Below are positions 56,177 to 64,000 of a DNA stretch of 64,000 nucleotides, piece after piece. The position numbers and the translations under genes are program-made. Location: assembly GCA_017527435.1 (NCBI GenBank), contig JAFXQB010000002.1, forward strand, positions 1-64,000, given 5' to 3'. Position 1 is the stretch's first letter. The number at the start of each line of letters is the position of its first letter. This stretch comes from Salinivirgaceae bacterium. GTDB lineage: Bacteria > Bacteroidota > Bacteroidia > Bacteroidales > SZUA-534. The notes under the pieces were generated by a model that was given only the letters and a program-made list of their open reading frames with translations, ran no database searches and was not told where the DNA came from.

Positions 56177-56377
56177 ATGTCGGAAGCGGAAGTGAATAAA
56201 TACAGACTGACAAGTATGGAGGAACCGACTGACGAGATGTTGTCGTACATTATGCGTGAGGCCGCCGAAGAAGCCCGCAAAAGCAACGAAGCGGCTCTGC
56301 GGAGATATTTCGACGAGATTCGCGAGATATACAACAAGAAATACGGTAAACAATGTCGGATAAAAAGCCAGTGCTGA
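56177..56377 (+). CDS. Small acidic helical protein upstream of the zeta-like kinase (putative antitoxin)
   Basis: 66 residues. It is highly charged and helical (EEPTDEMLSYIMREAAEEARKS, ALRRYFDEIREIYNKKYG). Its 3' end overlaps the kinase gene by 25 bases in another frame, so the two are co-translated. No DNA-binding motif is visible. The size, charge and position are those of the small genes often seen before zeta-type kinases, hence the antitoxin proposal; direct evidence is lacking. Confidence 0.6.
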   Translation: MSEAEVNKYRLTSMEEPTDEMLSYIMREAAEEARKSNEAALRRYFDEIREIYNKKYGKQCRIKSQC

Positions 56378-56949
56378 TAGTTGTTGCAGGGCCGAACGGG
56401 TCGGGAAAAACTTCTGTGACGAGCCGCATCCTGCATCACGAGTGGTTGGAAAACTCTGTGTATATCAACCCCGACATTGTTGCGCAGGAGCGTTTTGGCG
56501 ATTGGAATTCGGAAGATGCTGTGCTGAAATCGATTAAATACTGCGAAGAGTGGCGCGAGAAATGCCTTTTAGAAAAGAAAAGCCTGATTTTTGAGACCGT
56601 TCTGTCGGCCGACGACAAGATTAACTATATAGAAAGAGCAATGGCGGCAGGTTTCTTTGTGCGATTGTTTTTTGTCTGCACCGCATCGCCAGCCATCAAC
56701 GCGTCGCGTATTGCAAACAGAGTGATGAACGGCGGACACGATGTGCCTATTTCAAAAATCATATCACGTTATCAAAAATCAATCTCAAATTGCAGATATA
56801 TAGCGAAAAAGGTTAATCGCGTATATCTTTACGACAACACTGCCGAAAACACCGAAGCCACGCTGCTGATTAGATTTGCCGATGGCAATGTGGCAAAACG
56901 ATATGTTCAAACCCTTCCCGAATGGGCTGAACAAATTGTGGAGGAATAA
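56353..56949 (+). CDS. Zeta-toxin-like P-loop kinase
   Basis: 198 residues. The P-loop VAGPNGSGKTSVT (about 11-23) opens the protein, followed by VYINPDIVAQERFG and the IFETVLSADDK segment typical of zeta-type kinases that phosphorylate UDP-activated sugars or other small substrates. RIANRVMNGGHDVPISKIISRY matches the conserved C-terminal helix with its GGHxVP motif. It is most similar to the chromosomal zeta-like ATPases of Bacteroidota. Whether it is a toxin is unproven. The overlap with the small upstream gene suggests a two-component module. Confidence 0.8.
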   Translation: MSDKKPVLIVVAGPNGSGKTSVTSRILHHEWLENSVYINPDIVAQERFGDWNSEDAVLKSIKYCEEWREKCLLEKKSLIFETVLSADDKINYIERAMAAGFFVRLFFVCTASPAINASRIANRVMNGGHDVPISKIISRYQKSISNCRYIAKKVNRVYLYDNTAENTEATLLIRFADGNVAKRYVQTLPEWAEQIVEE

Positions 56950-57104
56950 ATTCTCTATTTTATTCTACTCTCTAAAAAACATTTTCATTTCACAGCCCGA
57001 TTCTTTATTTTTAAAATTTGAAAAACGAAACGCAGACTATAGGGGCACCATAATATGTATCTCTACAATGAATAAAATATTAATTACCAATAAATAATAT
57101 CAGT

Positions 57105-60100
57105 ATGAAGAAATTTTTCACACTAATGTTTGCCGCAATGCTTGCAGGGCAGGCTATGGCACAGACAACTTTTGAAATTAATAAGTTGAAATACACCGTT
57201 ATTGAAGGCACTACCAATGTCTCGGTTAGCGAAGGTAGTAGTTATCCATCTGGTGATATGACAATCCCGTCCACGGTTACATCACCCGATGACGGTGTTC
57301 TTTACACCGTTACAACTATCAACAACAATGCTTTCGGGCATTGTTATAGTTTAACATCGGTAACAATACCAAGTTCTGTAACAACCGTTGGCTCCCACGC
57401 ATTCGTAAGTAGCGGCCTTACTTCAATAACCATCGAAAGTGATGCCGATTTCAGCAAGTCCAGTTTGTATTTCAAAAAGGATGGCATAGAATACGATGTA
57501 TTGACAAAGAACACTGTTGGACTTTCCAGGAATGTTAAAGAACCTTATTCGGGTGATTTTGTTATCCCAGATACGGTAACTGCGGGCAACACATTTTCAG
57601 TAACGAGCATTAGCAGTGTCGCGTTTTTCGGTTGCGAACTCACATCGTTGACAATTCCAGAAACAATAACCAAAATCTGTTCTCGTGCGTTCGAACGTGC
57701 GAGTGTGGAAAAAGTTACATACGCTAGCGTTGAGAGTATGTACAGCATAGAATTTGAAGACTATCCTCTTGGAGTAGTGTATATTGGTGACGAGGAACTA
57801 ACCGATTTGGTGATACCAGATGGTGTGACCAAAGTTGGCAAACAAACCAATAAGAGCAAATTAAAATCAGTAACCATTCCAAATTCAGTTAAAAATTTGG
57901 ATAGTTATGCATTTTTTAGCAGCGGCAATAGCATTGAAACACTGATATTTAACATAAATGGTGTGAAGTTTACCAATAGTTCGTTAAAAGAAATCAACAT
58001 TGGAGATTCTGTTACAGAAATCGCTGGTTATGCGTTCCGCTACTGTGAAAATCTGACAACATTGAAATTCCCCAGTTCAGTAACAAAAATCGGCTATTGG
58101 GCGTTTTCGGATTGCACAGGCCTGACTACCGTTATTATTCCAAAGTCGGTGACGGCCATCGAATCTTCCGCTTTTGATAATTGTGGCAATGCGACATTTT
58201 ATTGCGAGGTGGAATCGATGCCAGAAGACTGGAGGTTCAGCGATATTGACAACTACACTGTCATTTGGGGCAGCAAGTCGGGACTGTATTCCGATGAGTA
58301 TTTCACATTTGCCATTACCGACCCTGCGGCTCACAAGGCCGAAATAACAGGCTACAACGGCACAAAACACAATGTTGTGATTCCGCAAAAAACGACAATC
58401 AACGGTGTGGAATACACCATTACAACCATCGGCGAGCGTGTTTTTGAGAGCGACACCACAATCCGCAACGTGTTCATTCCGTACACTATCGACACAATCA
58501 AGTCGCTCGCATTCAATAAGAACAAAGACATATCATTCTTCTGTGAAGCCGATTACGACGACGATGCAAAGCCATCGGGGTGGGCAAACAACTGGTCGGG
58601 CAACAATTATTCGGCGCCCGTCAACGGCAACTCGCACATCAACAACTGGTTTGTTTATCAGATAACCGATGCCGCCGAGCGCGAAGCCCAGATAATCAGA
58701 TATATGGGTGAGGAAGACACGGTTGCCATACCTTCAAAAATCAACGGCGGAATGTACACCGTCAAAAGCATTGCGGGTTACTCGTTCTACGACTGCGGCA
58801 ACTTAAAGGTCCTCGACATTCCAAGTTCGGTTACCGAAATCGGGAACTATGCCTTCTGGGGTTGCGACAGCATTGAAACGCTGACATACAACACCGACGC
58901 CATCGGCAGCAACTTCCAGAACCGCAAATCGCTGAAAAAAGTGCGAATGGGCGACAATGTGACAAAAATCGGCGACTGGACATTCTCGAACACAGGTTTG
59001 GAAGAGATAACGTTCTCGAAATCAGTTAAAACCGTCGGCAGCAGTGCGTTTTCAGGTTGCTCGAATCTGAAAAAGGCGGAATTTGCCAGCATTGCAAGTC
59101 TGTGCGGCATAGAGTTCGACCTCTACGATTCCAACCCGTTGTCACTGGCTCACCATCTATATATCAATGGCGAGGAAGTAACCGAAGTTATCATTCCCAA
59201 CACGGTAAAGAGCATCGGCAAAGACGCGTTCAGCGGTTGCAGCCATATAGAATTGGTTACCATACCTCTTTCGGTTGCAAGCGTGGGCAAGAATGCCTTC
59301 CTCAACTGCAGCAGTCTGACCATTTATTGCGCAGCCGTTTCGAAGCCCGACCCAGGTTGGGACGACAATTGGAATCCGAGCAATTGTCCAGTTGTGTGGG
59401 GTGTTTATGGGCTGTGGGATGCGCAAATATGGCACGCCGAGGCAAAGGCCAACAATAGTGAGTACGGTAGCGTTGAGGTAACCCGATTCATTGTCGATGG
59501 CACAGAAGAGACCGTTGTCGCCAAACCTGCCACGGGCTACCATTTCGCCAACTGGAGCGATGGCGTTACCGACAATCCGCGGATTTACACCGTATCGTCC
59601 GATACTGCTTTCACCGCCATTTTTGAAGAACATAACCCCGTGACGGATTCCGCCATTGCCGCAACTTGCTCGGCCATAGGGTTGACAAAGGGTTCGCATT
59701 GTGGATTCTGCGATGAAATAATTGTTAAACAAGACACAATACCAATGATTGAACATACCGCTGTTGCAGATTCAGCAGTTGCTGCGACTTGCATTGCCAC
59801 AGGATTAACCGAGGGCAAACATTGTTCGGTTTGCGGAGCGGTTATTGTTGCCCAAACCGAAACGCCAATGATTGAACATACCGCAGTTGTTGACAGTGCT
59901 GTGGCCGCAACCTGCACAAAATCAGGCTTGACCGAAGGCTCGCATTGCTCGTTTTGCGGAGTAATGCTTGTAAAACAGACAATTGTAGATGCATTGGGCC
60001 ACGAGTTTGTAAACTACGTTTATAACAACGACGCCACCACCAAAGCCGATGGCACCGAGACTGCTCAATGTGAACACGGCTGCGGTGAAACAGAAACACG

Positions 60101-60347
60101 CACGGCTTTTGGCTCAAAATTGACAACAGCCATTTCAGAATCCGCAGCAGACAATTTGTCGGTTTACGCCCACCACAACACCATAATTGTTGAAAACGCC
60201 ACCGAAGAAATCCGCGTTTACAACGCAATGGGCGCATTGGTCGGTAGGGACGTGGCGTGCCGCGTCCGTGCAGAATTGCAGGTCAATGGCGCAGGCGTTT
60301 ACATTGTGAAGGTTGGCAATGTAGCAAAACGTGTTATGGTGTATTGA
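57105..60347 (+). CDS. Large secreted BspA-type LRR protein with T9SS sorting domain
   Basis: 1080 residues. Signal peptide 1-19 (ending AMAQ). LRR_5 units run to about residue 770 in three blocks, with caps such as YTVIWGSKSG and PVVWGVYG between them. A divergent InlB B-repeat domain (about 775-845; TGYHFANWSDGVTDN) follows. Three Cys-rich repeats of about 38 residues (pattern AATC...GLTEG.HCS.CG) and a related GHEFVNYVYNNDATTKADGT unit lie at about 848-1005. The C-terminal domain (about 1010-1080) has VRVYNAMG-like and GVYIVKVGNVAKRVMVY segments of T9SS type A. A palindromic repeat lies inside the last domain. Likely cell-surface adhesin. Confidence 0.85.
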   Translation: MKKFFTLMFAAMLAGQAMAQTTFEINKLKYTVIEGTTNVSVSEGSSYPSGDMTIPSTVTSPDDGVLYTVTTINNNAFGHCYSLTSVTIPSSVTTVGSHAFVSSGLTSITIESDADFSKSSLYFKKDGIEYDVLTKNTVGLSRNVKEPYSGDFVIPDTVTAGNTFSVTSISSVAFFGCELTSLTIPETITKICSRAFERASVEKVTYASVESMYSIEFEDYPLGVVYIGDEELTDLVIPDGVTKVGKQTNKSKLKSVTIPNSVKNLDSYAFFSSGNSIETLIFNINGVKFTNSSLKEINIGDSVTEIAGYAFRYCENLTTLKFPSSVTKIGYWAFSDCTGLTTVIIPKSVTAIESSAFDNCGNATFYCEVESMPEDWRFSDIDNYTVIWGSKSGLYSDEYFTFAITDPAAHKAEITGYNGTKHNVVIPQKTTINGVEYTITTIGERVFESDTTIRNVFIPYTIDTIKSLAFNKNKDISFFCEADYDDDAKPSGWANNWSGNNYSAPVNGNSHINNWFVYQITDAAEREAQIIRYMGEEDTVAIPSKINGGMYTVKSIAGYSFYDCGNLKVLDIPSSVTEIGNYAFWGCDSIETLTYNTDAIGSNFQNRKSLKKVRMGDNVTKIGDWTFSNTGLEEITFSKSVKTVGSSAFSGCSNLKKAEFASIASLCGIEFDLYDSNPLSLAHHLYINGEEVTEVIIPNTVKSIGKDAFSGCSHIELVTIPLSVASVGKNAFLNCSSLTIYCAAVSKPDPGWDDNWNPSNCPVVWGVYGLWDAQIWHAEAKANNSEYGSVEVTRFIVDGTEETVVAKPATGYHFANWSDGVTDNPRIYTVSSDTAFTAIFEEHNPVTDSAIAATCSAIGLTKGSHCGFCDEIIVKQDTIPMIEHTAVADSAVAATCIATGLTEGKHCSVCGAVIVAQTETPMIEHTAVVDSAVAATCTKSGLTEGSHCSFCGVMLVKQTIVDALGHEFVNYVYNNDATTKADGTETAQCEHGCGETETRTAFGSKLTTAISESAADNLSVYAHHNTIIVENATEEIRVYNAMGALVGRDVACRVRAELQVNGAGVYIVKVGNVAKRVMVY
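60244..60270. repeat. Palindromic GTAGGGAC element, copy 2, inside coding sequence
   Basis: GTAGGGACGTGGCGTGCCGC continues GTCCGTG. The arms GGACGTGGC / GCCGCGTCC differ at one position. It is translated in frame as GRDVACRVR within the T9SS domain of the LRR protein, without disrupting the frame. Confidence 0.65.
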
Positions 60348-60370
60348 AAAAAAATCAATATACACCACTC

Positions 60371-60398
60371 AAAAGCCACCCAACAAGGTGGCTTTTTT
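60371..60398 (+). terminator. Terminator of the secreted LRR gene
   Basis: AAAAGCCACC pairs with GGTGGCTTTT and runs into T residues. Confidence 0.85.
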
Positions 60399-60592
60399 GT
60401 TGTATCTTGGAATCAATCCATCCCCCAAAACTTCCGCAAGAACCACTCGGCAGAAAGGAAAGCGAGGGCGAGAAGCAGAATTGGCAAAATGGTTTCGAAA
60501 ATTGCACGCAAAATTTTTTTTCGCCCCACTGCAACCTTTTCATTTTTCCGCATCAATAGTGCGTAACTAAAAACAAAAAACATAATTCGAAA

Positions 60593-62932
60593 ATGAAAAG
60601 ATTAACCTTTTTGGCAACATTGATTGTTGCCTTGACAACTTTTGTGCAAGCGCAGACAACACAGACAATCCGTGGACAGGTAACCGACGTGGCGTCGGGT
60701 GAGCCGATGACGGGCGCAACCGTTATGGTTGACAATCAGACAACTATGGCAACCACAACCGATGCCGACGGACATTTCGCCATACATAAAGTGCCCGTGG
60801 GGCGGCACACAATCCGTGTGAGTTTTATCGGCTACGAGCCGCTGGAACTCAAAGAGCAACTGCTGTCGTCGGGTAAAGAGATGGTGCTGAACCTGAAGAT
60901 GACCGAAAGTATTTCGAGATTAGACGAAGTGGTGGTCAAACCGCAGGTTAACAAGCAGTTGCCGCTAAACGAGATGGCGCAGGTGGGGGCGCGTATGTTC
61001 AGCGTCGAAGAGGCGTCGCGGTACGCGGGCGGTGTGTCGGACCCTGCACGCACGGCGTCGATGTTTCCTGGCGTGGCGGGAAGCGGCGTTTACAATGGTA
61101 TCAGCATTCACGGCAACTCGCCGCAGATGCTGCAGTGGCGCGTCGAGGGTGTTGAGGTGAACAACCCCAACCACTTTGCCGACATTACAATGGCGGGCGG
61201 CGGCATTTTCACGTCGCTCAACGGCACGGTGCTGGCCAACAGCGATTTCATAACGGGCGCAATGCCTGCCGAATATGGCAACGCTCTGTCAGGCGCTTTC
61301 GATATGAAGATGCGCACGGGCAACAACACCAAATATGAGCACGCCTTCCAACTTGGCACGCTCGGCGTCGATTTTGCTTCGGAAGGCCCGATTGGCAAGG
61401 AATCGGGGGCTTCGTATCTTGTCAATTACCGATACAGTTTTATGGAAATTGCCAAGAAAATGCACGCTATAAATATCAGTCAGACAATGGATTATCAGGA
61501 TTTAAGTGCAAAACTGAACTTCCCGACCAAACGGGCGGGCACGTTTGCCGTGTGGTTCACGGGTCTGATTGACAATTTCGGCAATGAACTGGCCGACTCG
61601 ACTGAATGGGACTCGCTTTGGGACGCTTGCGAATCGTGGGCCAACCAACGCAGTTGCGCTGGCGGCCTGACGCACACCTTCCGCTTCGACGGAGGCGGCA
61701 CGCTCACTTCGTCGGTGGCCTACACGGGTTCTTATTATAAGGTGAGTTCGAAACTCTTCGACGACAATTTACAGGAACTGCCGTACTTGAACGGCAAGAA
61801 CAGTCAGAGCAACCTGATTGCCACCATTCAGCACAAGCGGAAAATATCGTCGCGCTACACAATGCAGAACGGCGTTGAGTACCGCCAAATGAGTTTTTCG
61901 GCGAGCGACGATTATGTTCACGAGATTGGCGGCCCGCAGTATCACGTCTACGAAGCCGAAGGCAACACCTGTCTGGCACGGGCCTACACCAATCACAAAG
62001 TGGCTCTGAGTCAGAAGTTTTCGACGGTGGCGGGCATAAATGTTATGTATTTCGGCGTGAACGGTCAGACGCTTGTCGAGCCGCGCGTGAGCCTGCAGTA
62101 CAAGGTTTCGCCGTCGAGTTCGATATCGGTGGCCTACGCCCTGAACAGCCGCAAGGAATCAATCGGCGCCTATTTTGTCTTTGACGACGACGGTGAATCG
62201 GTAGCCAACAAAGACCTTGGCATGACGCGCTCGCACCACATTTCGGCCACATTCTCGCAGCGCCTGGGCGACAACGCCATTCTAAAGATTGAGCCTTATT
62301 ATCAATGGCTTTTCGACGTGCCTGTTGAGGAAGGGACAACCTATTCGGCCATCAACGAGCGCAATTTTCTGCAAGTCCGCAAACTGACCAACGACGGTCT
62401 GGCCCGCAACTACGGCATCGACCTGACGCTTGAGCGATACCTGAAAAACGGCTTCTACGGAATGTTCACTGGCACAGTCTTCAACTCGGAATACCGCGAC
62501 GCGCAGCACGAGTGGCACCACACGCTCTACGACCTTGGCTACATCACCAACATTCTGGGCGGAAAGGAATGGATGGTCGGCCTGAACAAGAAGAATGTCT
62601 TTGGCATCAATGGCCGCCTGACGGTTATGGGCGGTGGCCGATACACGCCTGAAATTGACGGACTTACGCTTGAAGACGTTAAGAACGACCCGCTTTGGGA
62701 AATGCCGCTTCAGGAAGACAAGCCTTTCGAGAAGAAAATGGACACCAACGTCGGATTTGCATTCTCAATGAAATACACCATTAACAAAGAGCGCTTGGCA
62801 CACCATTTTATTGTTGAGTATCTGAATGTTAAGTCGTTCGAAGGCCGCGGATTCAATGTTCGCAAAAACAAGATTGTGGATTACTACACATCGCTCACTT
62901 TCCCGAATATTGCTTATAGGATAGAGTTCTAA
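60593..62932 (+). CDS. TonB-dependent receptor with carboxypeptidase-like N-terminal domain
   Basis: 779 residues, outer-membrane transporter. Signal peptide 1-20. A CarboxypepD_reg-like domain (about 24-105; IRGQVTDVASGEPMTGATV) is followed by the plug domain (about 110-230; SISRLDEVVVKPQ, VSDPARTASMFPGVAGSGVYNGISIHG, WRVEGVEVNNPNHF) and a 22-strand-type barrel ending in an aromatic residue (IAYRIEF). No SusD gene is next to it, so it is not a SusC of a classical locus. It resembles the shorter receptors of Bacteroidota whose substrates are unknown, perhaps siderophores or peptides. Confidence 0.83.
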   Translation: MKRLTFLATLIVALTTFVQAQTTQTIRGQVTDVASGEPMTGATVMVDNQTTMATTTDADGHFAIHKVPVGRHTIRVSFIGYEPLELKEQLLSSGKEMVLNLKMTESISRLDEVVVKPQVNKQLPLNEMAQVGARMFSVEEASRYAGGVSDPARTASMFPGVAGSGVYNGISIHGNSPQMLQWRVEGVEVNNPNHFADITMAGGGIFTSLNGTVLANSDFITGAMPAEYGNALSGAFDMKMRTGNNTKYEHAFQLGTLGVDFASEGPIGKESGASYLVNYRYSFMEIAKKMHAINISQTMDYQDLSAKLNFPTKRAGTFAVWFTGLIDNFGNELADSTEWDSLWDACESWANQRSCAGGLTHTFRFDGGGTLTSSVAYTGSYYKVSSKLFDDNLQELPYLNGKNSQSNLIATIQHKRKISSRYTMQNGVEYRQMSFSASDDYVHEIGGPQYHVYEAEGNTCLARAYTNHKVALSQKFSTVAGINVMYFGVNGQTLVEPRVSLQYKVSPSSSISVAYALNSRKESIGAYFVFDDDGESVANKDLGMTRSHHISATFSQRLGDNAILKIEPYYQWLFDVPVEEGTTYSAINERNFLQVRKLTNDGLARNYGIDLTLERYLKNGFYGMFTGTVFNSEYRDAQHEWHHTLYDLGYITNILGGKEWMVGLNKKNVFGINGRLTVMGGGRYTPEIDGLTLEDVKNDPLWEMPLQEDKPFEKKMDTNVGFAFSMKYTINKERLAHHFIVEYLNVKSFEGRGFNVRKNKIVDYYTSLTFPNIAYRIEF

Positions 62933-62953
62933 AGGCGGTTGATTTAAAAAAAG

Positions 62954-63013
62954 ACAATGCTTTTTATGCTGGTTTAAATGGCAGAAAATCAGTATAATTA
63001 GCATTGTTTTTTT
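62954..63013 (+). terminator. Probable terminator of the TonB-dependent receptor gene
   Basis: ACAATGC (62954) pairs with GCATTGT (63001-63007) over a long, partly paired loop, followed by seven T residues. Confidence 0.55.
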
Positions 63014-63055
63014 ATCGTGAAAGCGAAAAAAAATAACTTTTCTGCAAAAAAACTC

Positions 63056-63085
63056 TTGCACATATCGTTTTTGAATTTACTTTTG
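63056..63085 (+). promoter_or_regulatory. Promoter of the ABC transporter operon
   Basis: TTG at 63056-63058, 19 bases, then TACTTTTG at 63078-63085, a good -33/-7 match. Confidence 0.6.
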
Positions 63086-63111
63086 TACTGTTATATCACA
63101 CTATAACAGTA
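63086..63111. promoter_or_regulatory. Operator-like palindrome at the ABC promoter
   Basis: Perfect inverted repeat TACTGTTATA / TATAACAGTA with a six-base spacer, placed directly after the -7 box where the transcript starts. The form fits a GntR (YtrA-type) repressor site, but no regulator gene lies between it and the ABC gene. Confidence 0.6.
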
Positions 63112-63172
63112 TAACGGATGAGCAAACAAAACAGACATATTATTACAGACGCAAAAAATAGAAATCAAAATA

Positions 63173-63200
63173 GTACGGACGCGATTAATCGCGTCCCTAC
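63173..63200. repeat. Palindromic GTAGGGAC element, copy 3
   Basis: GGACGCGATTAATCGCGTCC is a perfect 20-base palindrome, flanked by GTAC and CTAC. It lies in the leader of the ABC gene and is followed by a short AAACTCTAAACTTTAAACC-type array. Confidence 0.7.
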
Positions 63201-63238
63201 GAAACAATCTAAACTCTAAACTTTAAACCTTTAAAGCA

Positions 63239-64000
63239 ATGATACACGTAGAAAACCTGACCTTCTCTTACTCGAAGAAGAAAACCGTGTTCAACGGGCT
63301 GAACCTTGACATTCCCACGGGCGGCATTGCAGGAATTCTGGGCCCCAACGGCGCTGGAAAAACCACGCTCTTGAAACTCTTGACTGGCCTGATGTTCCCA
63401 AAATCGGGCACTATTAATGTGATGGGCGACACGCCTGGCGACCGCTTGCCGCGATTCCTTGAAGAACTCTACTATGTGCCCGACGAGTTTATGATTCCCG
63501 CCATTCGCGGAAAGCGCTTCGCCGAACTCTACAAACCGTTCTATCCGCGGTTCGACTCGGCGCAGTTCGACCGCCTGCTGACCGATTTTGAAGTGGAAAC
63601 CGACGAGAAACTCAACAAAATGTCGCTCGGGCAGAAGAAGAAGTTTATGGTGGTCTTTGCACTGGCTACCAACTGCCGCCTGCTGGTGTTCGACGAGCCG
63701 ACAAACGGAATGGACATTCCCGCCAAAAACGTATTCCGCAAGGTGGCGGCTGGCTCGCTGCACGACGACCAACTGATGCTAATCTCAACTCACCAAGTGG
63801 CCGACATTAGCCGCCTGATTGACCGCGTGCTGATTATCGACCGCGGACAGGTTCTGCTCAACAGCACCACTTGGGACATTAGCCAACGCTACGCCTTTGT
63901 CACTACTGGCTCGGCCGACGGCGCGCTCTACGCCGAAGAGGCCCCTGGCGGCTTCCGTGCCGTGGTTCCCGCCAACGGCGAGCAAACCGAAATCGACCTT
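63239..64000 (+). CDS. ABC transporter ATP-binding protein (3' end outside window)
   Basis: The first 254 residues are present. Walker A GPNGAGKTT (about 34-42), signature MSLGQKKK (about 129-136), Walker B LLVFDEPTNGMD (about 150-161) and the H-loop STHQVAD are all intact. The D-loop and spacing fit the group of ATPases (YtrB/EcsA-like) that work with separate membrane subunits and are often controlled by GntR regulators. Substrate unknown. The promoter and the palindromic operator lie 128-183 bases upstream, leaving a long leader that holds the palindromic repeat. Confidence 0.85.
   Translation, partial: MIHVENLTFSYSKKKTVFNGLNLDIPTGGIAGILGPNGAGKTTLLKLLTGLMFPKSGTINVMGDTPGDRLPRFLEELYYVPDEFMIPAIRGKRFAELYKPFYPRFDSAQFDRLLTDFEVETDEKLNKMSLGQKKKFMVVFALATNCRLLVFDEPTNGMDIPAKNVFRKVAAGSLHDDQLMLISTHQVADISRLIDRVLIIDRGQVLLNSTTWDISQRYAFVTTGSADGALYAEEAPGGFRAVVPANGEQTEIDL

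Noticed and set aside
57038..57066. Fourth copy of the GTAGGGAC palindromic element
   Set aside because: Ends are partly similar (TATAGGGGC, ATCTCTAC) but the arms no longer pair well; too degenerate to list.
63118..63219. 34-codon frame starting MSKQNRHIITDAKN as a GntR remnant
   Set aside because: No helix-turn-helix resemblance, and most of it is the palindromic repeat and low-complexity array.

Overview
The window reads as a chromosomal contig of an uncultured or gut-type Bacteroidales bacterium (Bacteroidota). Evidence: type IX secretion (T9SS) type A C-terminal sorting domains on two large secreted proteins, BspA-type leucine-rich repeats (LRR), many Bacteroidota lipoproteins and glycoside hydrolases (GH97, GH95, GH43, GH2), DUF4369/TlpA lipoproteins, promoters of the TAnnTTTG type, and A-rich leaders in place of Shine-Dalgarno sites. 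Both ends cut a gene: clpB on the left and an ABC transporter ATPase on the right.

Layout. 0-12.1 kb is mostly housekeeping: clpB 3' end, a cache/HAMP/GAF/PAS sensor ending in a degenerate hemerythrin domain, aroK-ispD, a TetR plus nitroreductase-like pair with its palindromic operator, a small secreted protein, and parE-parC (topoisomerase IV). 12.5-25 kb is a hemicellulose-degradation region: a CE15-like esterase with CBM9 and T9SS tail, two tandem paralogous lipoproteins, a CE1 feruloyl-esterase-like protein, GH43, and two tandem GH97 enzymes. 25.3-34 kb is an A+T-richer accessory island: a PD-(D/E)XK nuclease, a broken XRE repressor, a truncated DnaG-like primase, an FtsK-like motor without its Walker B residues, two LRR proteins without signal peptides, a frameshifted small gene and an unknown protein, with near-identical leaders and shared upstream elements. 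34-53.6 kb returns to CAZymes (CE6-CE1 fusion, third GH97, GH2, GH95) mixed with an AAA ATPase inside a direct repeat, thioredoxin-like lipoproteins, and a WG-repeat caspase paired with a DUF4384 protein. 53.6-56 kb is housekeeping (recX, prmC, ribD). 56.1-64 kb holds a zeta-toxin-like kinase with a small partner, a large T9SS LRR protein, an orphan TonB-dependent receptor and an ABC ATPase.

How it works together. The esterases and glycosidases fit removal of side chains from glucurono-arabinoxylan and other plant or host glycans. No SusC/SusD pair is present, so this is a dispersed set of surface or periplasmic enzymes and not a classical polysaccharide utilisation locus. Repeats are informative: a palindromic element beginning GTAGGGAC occurs at least three times, once in frame inside a coding region; drifting TTAAG/TTGA-type arrays fill several gaps; a MITE-like hairpin lies before the caspase operon.

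Most unusual part: the 27-34 kb module, where divergent and apparently disabled relatives of two housekeeping replication/segregation proteins (DnaG, FtsK) sit next to cytoplasmic LRR proteins behind copies of one leader. Its function is unknown to me; a decoy, regulatory or defence role is only a hypothesis. No tRNA, rRNA, CRISPR array or intact insertion sequence was recognised.
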